Shown: positions 61,179-64,000 of the stretch, one piece after another
Layout: every line of letters begins with the position of its first letter
Numbering within the stretch: the first letter of the stretch is position 1
NCBI RefSeq assembly: GCF_900184685.1
Contig: NZ_FXXL01000007.1
Location: 1 to 64,000 of the forward strand
From: Butyricimonas sp. Marseille-P3923
GTDB taxonomy: Bacteria; Bacteroidota; Bacteroidia; Bacteroidales; Marinifilaceae
Direction of reading: 5' to 3'
Length of the DNA: 64,000 bases
Translations under genes and position numbers: made by a program
Notes under the pieces: model-generated
Seen by the model: the letters and a program-made list of their open reading frames with translations, nothing else
What the model was told of the DNA's origin: nothing
The model's database searches: none

Positions 61179-61967
61179 ATGAGTTATGGAATAGCGGATT
61201 TAAGTATTACCCCCATGCGAAGGGAACGGTCGGAGCGAAGCGAGATGGTTTCCCAGATGCTGTTCGGTGAGGTATACGAGGTGTTGGAAACAGACGAGAA
61301 GTGGCTCTACATCCGCTTGTTGCATGACAATTGTGAAGGTTGGGTGGAGAAAAAGGTATTCAGGGAAGTGGACGAGGCTTACGTGCAAAACTATAGGGCT
61401 TCCGACCAGCTGATTATGGGGGAGGTTTTCAATTTGGTCATGAAGAAAGGAGATTGGGAAAACCGTCTGATTGTAGCCGGAAGCGTACTTCCTTTTTACG
61501 ATGCTTACACGAAAAGAATGTTTTTGGGGGATGAGGAGTATGTTGTGCTTGGGGGGCCGCGTGAAGTGGGCATCGAGAGTGTGCGGGATTTATTGATACA
61601 ATATGCTTTGATGTATTTTAACGCGCCTTACCTTTGGGGGGGGCGGACTCCAAAGGGAATTGACTGTTCCGGTTTCGTGCAAATGGTGTATCGGCTTGCC
61701 GGAATCACTATTCCCCGGGAAGCGGAAAAACAGGTAAACGAGGGACAGACTTTATCTTTTCTGGAAGAAGCTCAACCCGGTGATCTGGCATTCTTCGGGG
61801 ATACTTCCGGTTGTATTACACATGTCGGTATTCTATGGGAACAAGGAAGAATCATCCATGCTTCGGGACGGGTACGAATAGATAAAATTGATCACCATGG
61901 TATCTTTAACGAGGATATAAAAAGATACACGCATACATTGAAAGTGGTAAAGGAATTTATAAAGTAA
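61179..61967 (+). CDS. NlpC/P60 cysteine peptidase with SH3-like N domains
   Basis: 262 residues, no signal peptide (MSYGIADLSITPMRRERSE), so it may act in the cytoplasm on recycled wall peptides, as YkfC-like enzymes do. SH3-like regions lie at about 1-60 and 70-130; the NlpC/P60 domain follows, with Cys in KGIDCSGFVQMVY, the first His in CITHVGILWE and the likely third residue in DKIDHHGIF. The catalytic Cys lies near residue 167. The stop codon lies inside a terminator stem. Confidence 0.9.
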   Translation: MSYGIADLSITPMRRERSERSEMVSQMLFGEVYEVLETDEKWLYIRLLHDNCEGWVEKKVFREVDEAYVQNYRASDQLIMGEVFNLVMKKGDWENRLIVAGSVLPFYDAYTKRMFLGDEEYVVLGGPREVGIESVRDLLIQYALMYFNAPYLWGGRTPKGIDCSGFVQMVYRLAGITIPREAEKQVNEGQTLSFLEEAQPGDLAFFGDTSGCITHVGILWEQGRIIHASGRVRIDKIDHHGIFNEDIKRYTHTLKVVKEFIK

Positions 61968-61995
61968 TAGACGCCCTTAGGGCGTCTATTACTTT
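61961..61995. terminator. Bidirectional terminator between the NlpC/P60 gene and hcp
   Basis: Perfect 16-bp stem AAAGTAATAGACGCCC / GGGCGTCTATTACTTT with a 3-nt TTA loop. It contains the NlpC/P60 stop codon, and hcp ends 12 nt beyond. Confidence 0.85.
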
Positions 61996-62007
61996 ATAAA
62001 TTCTTTC

Positions 62008-63660
62008 TTAGTTCTCCAAGAAAAATTTCAAGTCATCGTCTGCCGTGGTTATACCGGCGATGCCGAATTTGTCGATCAGAACCTTTGCCACGTTCGGGGA
62101 AAGGAATCCCGGGAGAGTCGGTCCGAGGTGGATATTCTTCACGCCAAGATAAAGTAGCGCCAGAAGTACGATAACAGCTTTTTGCTCGTACCACGCGATG
62201 TTGTAAACGATAGGAAGCTGGTTAACGTCTTCCACGCCGAATATTTCTTTCAATTTGAGTGCGATAACGGCGAGCGAGTAACTGTCGTTACATTGTCCGG
62301 CGTCCAATACACGGGGTATCCCGTTGATATCTCCAAGGGGAAGTTTGTTATAACGGTACTTGGCACACCCGGCGGTAAGGATTACTGTATCTTTCGGGAG
62401 TTTTTGTGCGAACTCGGTATAGTATTCACGCCCCTTCATTCTACCGTCACATCCTGCCATAACAAAGAATTTGCGGATAGCACCTGATTTTACGGCTTCT
62501 ACAACCTTGTCAGCTAAAGCGAATACTTGGTTGTGGGCGAATCCGCCAATGATGCTGCCATTTTCGATTTCTTCCGGTGGCGGGCATTTCTTCGCGTGCT
62601 CTATGATCTCGCTGAAATCCTTGGGTTGTCCCGGTTTTCTCTCGATGTGTTTGAAGCCGGGGAATCCGGCTGAGCCGGTCGTGTATACCCGATCCTTGTA
62701 GTTGGCATCCGGATGCGGGGGAACGATACAGTTCGTGGTGAAAAGCATCGGACCGTTGAAGTGTTGGAATTCATATACCTGACGCCACCACGAGTTACCA
62801 TAGTTCCCGGCGAAATGTTTGTATTTCTTGAAGGCGGGATAATAGTGGGCGGGAAGCATCTCGCTGTGCGTGTACACGTCAACTCCTGTGCCTTCGGTTT
62901 GTTCCAGCAATTCGTATAAATCCCTCAAGTCATGTCCGCTAATCAATATGCCCGGGTTCTTTCTGACACCGATGTCCACTTTCGTGATTTCCGGGTTCCC
63001 GTACGTGTCCGTGTTTGCTTTGTCAAGTAATGCCATGGCGTCCACCCCGTTTTTACCGCATTCCAGAACCATCTGCACGAGTTGGTCTGCGGAGAGCGGA
63101 ATGGTCGTGGCAACCAATCCCCGGTCTATAAATTCGTATATGCCGGGATTCTCGTGACCGAGATTGTGAGCGTGCTCCGTGTAAGCTGCCATGCCTTTCA
63201 TGCCGTAGGTAAGCAATTCGCGTAAAGAACGGATGTCTTCGTTTTCAGTGGATAATACCCCGACGTTTCCGGCTTTTGCTTCCATTTCTTCCGGCGTGGA
63301 GGCTGTCCAGTGTGCACCTTCAAAAGTGATGTTTTCGATTTTTCCGCCTTTTGCGAGGAAGGTTTGTTTCAATTGCTCCCGCAATTCGAGTGCCGCTTTG
63401 ATCTTGTCGATGAAACGTTGCTTGTCGAAATTGGCGTTCGTGATTGTCATGAAAAGACCATCGAGCATGAAACGGTCGGCAGTGTGGTCCACGGCGTTTA
63501 AAGCTCGTAATTGTACCCGGTAATGGGCGATTCCTTTCAGTACAAATAACAGTAAATCCTGTAAATTAGCCACGTCGGGAGTTTTTCCGCATACGCCGCG
63601 TACGGTGCATCCCGTACCTTTCGCGGTTTCTTGGCATTGATAACAAAACATTTTTTCCAT
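62008..63660 (-). CDS. hcp: Hybrid cluster protein (hydroxylamine/NO reductase)
   Basis: 550 residues with the Hcp N-terminal cysteines ([23 protein letters not shown]) and the hybrid-cluster ligands spread through the rest of the protein (for example HTGL-type helices, [11 protein letters not shown] and [10 protein letters not shown] near the C terminus). It is a cytoplasmic anaerobic enzyme that reduces nitric oxide and hydroxylamine and counters nitrosative stress. No hcr-type partner is adjacent. The gene is divergent from a Crp/Fnr regulator with a palindrome between them. Confidence 0.96.
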   Translation of the reverse strand: MEKMFCYQCQETAKGTGCTVRGVCGKTPDVANLQDLLLFVLKGIAHYRVQLRALNAVDHTADRFMLDGLFMTITNANFDKQRFIDKIKAALELREQLKQTFLAKGGKIENITFEGAHWTASTPEEMEAKAGNVGVLSTENEDIRSLRELLTYGMKGMAAYTEHAHNLGHENPGIYEFIDRGLVATTIPLSADQLVQMVLECGKNGVDAMALLDKANTDTYGNPEITKVDIGVRKNPGILISGHDLRDLYELLEQTEGTGVDVYTHSEMLPAHYYPAFKKYKHFAGNYGNSWWRQVYEFQHFNGPMLFTTNCIVPPHPDANYKDRVYTTGSAGFPGFKHIERKPGQPKDFSEIIEHAKKCPPPEEIENGSIIGGFAHNQVFALADKVVEAVKSGAIRKFFVMAGCDGRMKGREYYTEFAQKLPKDTVILTAGCAKYRYNKLPLGDINGIPRVLDAGQCNDSYSLAVIALKLKEIFGVEDVNQLPIVYNIAWYEQKAVIVLLALLYLGVKNIHLGPTLPGFLSPNVAKVLIDKFGIAGITTADDDLKFFLEN

Positions 63661-63703
63661 AGTCTAGTGTGTTAAATGAATATTATTTTTCTCTTGTTTA
63701 TCG

Positions 63704-63711
63704 CGAATGTA
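63704..63711 (-). promoter_or_regulatory. Candidate -7 box of hcp
   Basis: On the minus strand TACATTCG resembles TAnnTTTG with one mismatch. It lies 21 nt downstream of the palindrome at 63732-63749. Confidence 0.4.
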
Positions 63712-63731
63712 AGGGTGCGAGGAAACAATAA

Positions 63732-63749
63732 TTGTAATATAAATTACAA
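63732..63749. promoter_or_regulatory. Palindromic operator between hcp and crp/fnr gene
   Basis: TTGTAATATAAATTACAA: perfect 7-bp half sites TTGTAAT and ATTACAA around ATAA. This is the size and symmetry of a Crp/Fnr-family site, 72 nt upstream of the hcp start and about 40-44 nt upstream of the transcription start expected from the candidate -7 box. Confidence 0.7.
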
Positions 63750-63872
63750 ACCGAGTTTAAATTTCAATAATTTGTACGGTGAATTCGTGTAAAGGTTAAA
63801 AAAGAGGACGGGTAAAAATGGAATGCTGGGGATAAAGTACTACATTCGCGAGAGTATCAAAAGTTTACAGGT

Positions 63873-64000
63873 ATGGCATTAGTTCGTTTTTTTGATTGTC
63901 CGCTATGTGTCGGTATCCCGGAGAATGAACGGGAACGCTTTTTAGAGGGGTTTGATTACACGGTCAAAAATTACGGTCGGGACGAGGTCGTGTTCCGGCA
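63873..64000 (+). CDS. Crp/Fnr-family transcriptional regulator (partial)
   Basis: The first 42 codons of a gene that runs off the window, starting MALVRFFDCPLC. The sequence PENERERFLEGFDYTVKNYGRDEVVF is the start of a cyclic-nucleotide-binding-type domain of Crp/Fnr proteins. An upstream TAA in frame fixes the start at 63873. Divergent placement from hcp suggests an HcpR-like role; DNA-binding helices lie outside the window. Confidence 0.8.
   Translation, partial: MALVRFFDCPLCVGIPENERERFLEGFDYTVKNYGRDEVVFR

Overview
The window looks like a chromosomal segment of a Bacteroidales bacterium, most likely from the Odoribacteraceae (Butyricimonas/Odoribacter-like); the genus is an inference. The support is: several promoters with the Bacteroidetes -7 box TAnnTTTG, two SusC/SusD loci each preceded by an ECF sigma/FecR pair, DUF3127, DUF5683, DUF4843 and LruC-type proteins, menaquinone synthesis (MenA), and the phoH-purC arrangement. 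The window opens in the 3' end of a 23S rRNA gene followed by 5S rRNA, and closes in a Crp/Fnr regulator that runs off the end. No tRNA, CRISPR array, insertion sequence or prophage was seen.

Layout. 1-640: rRNA operon tail and terminator. 740-10650: mostly housekeeping (ftsY, low-molecular-weight phosphatase, subtilase with a long insert, purC, phoH, mazG) plus one 1076-residue flavin/iron-sulfur fusion enzyme resembling HcnA+HcnB+HcnC in a single chain. 10770-17470: tripartite RND efflux operon with a divergent AraC regulator. 17490-24700: cvfB-like, menA, DUF3127, two tandem FKBP isomerases, lolD, tex. 24800-36800: locus 1, reading ECF sigma, FecR, SusC, SusD, a metallopeptidase-like lipoprotein with a degenerate HExxH, a TlpA-type thioredoxin and a large HExxHxxGxxH zinc protease. 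36860-43700: ABC-F, AlkD-like, parA-parB, DUF5683 and an MltD-like LysM/SLT protein. 43700-55600: locus 2, reading ECF sigma, FecR, SusC, SusD, DUF4843, three thioredoxin-fold proteins in a row, a trypsin-like protease and a stand-alone LytTR protein between inverted repeats. 55800-64000: a decayed AAA/PD-(D/E)XK gene, an LruC-type lipoprotein, rlmD, a sirtuin without zinc cysteines, an NlpC/P60 peptidase, hcp, and a divergent Crp/Fnr gene with a palindromic operator between them.

How the parts fit. The two SusCD loci carry no glycoside hydrolase; their accessory genes are proteases and exported thiol oxidoreductases. This suggests outer-membrane uptake of peptides or proteins combined with disulfide handling, under receptor-to-FecR-to-sigma signalling (the STN domain on both SusC proteins fits). 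The two loci also share short non-coding signals: one motif with identical spacing ahead of each fecR, and one hairpin type ahead of each susC. Three families of dispersed intergenic repeats (A, TTGAAAATTGAAAGT-like; B, AATCATAAATC-like; C, CATAAAGT arms around a ~75-nt core) recur through the window and sometimes reach into gene ends.
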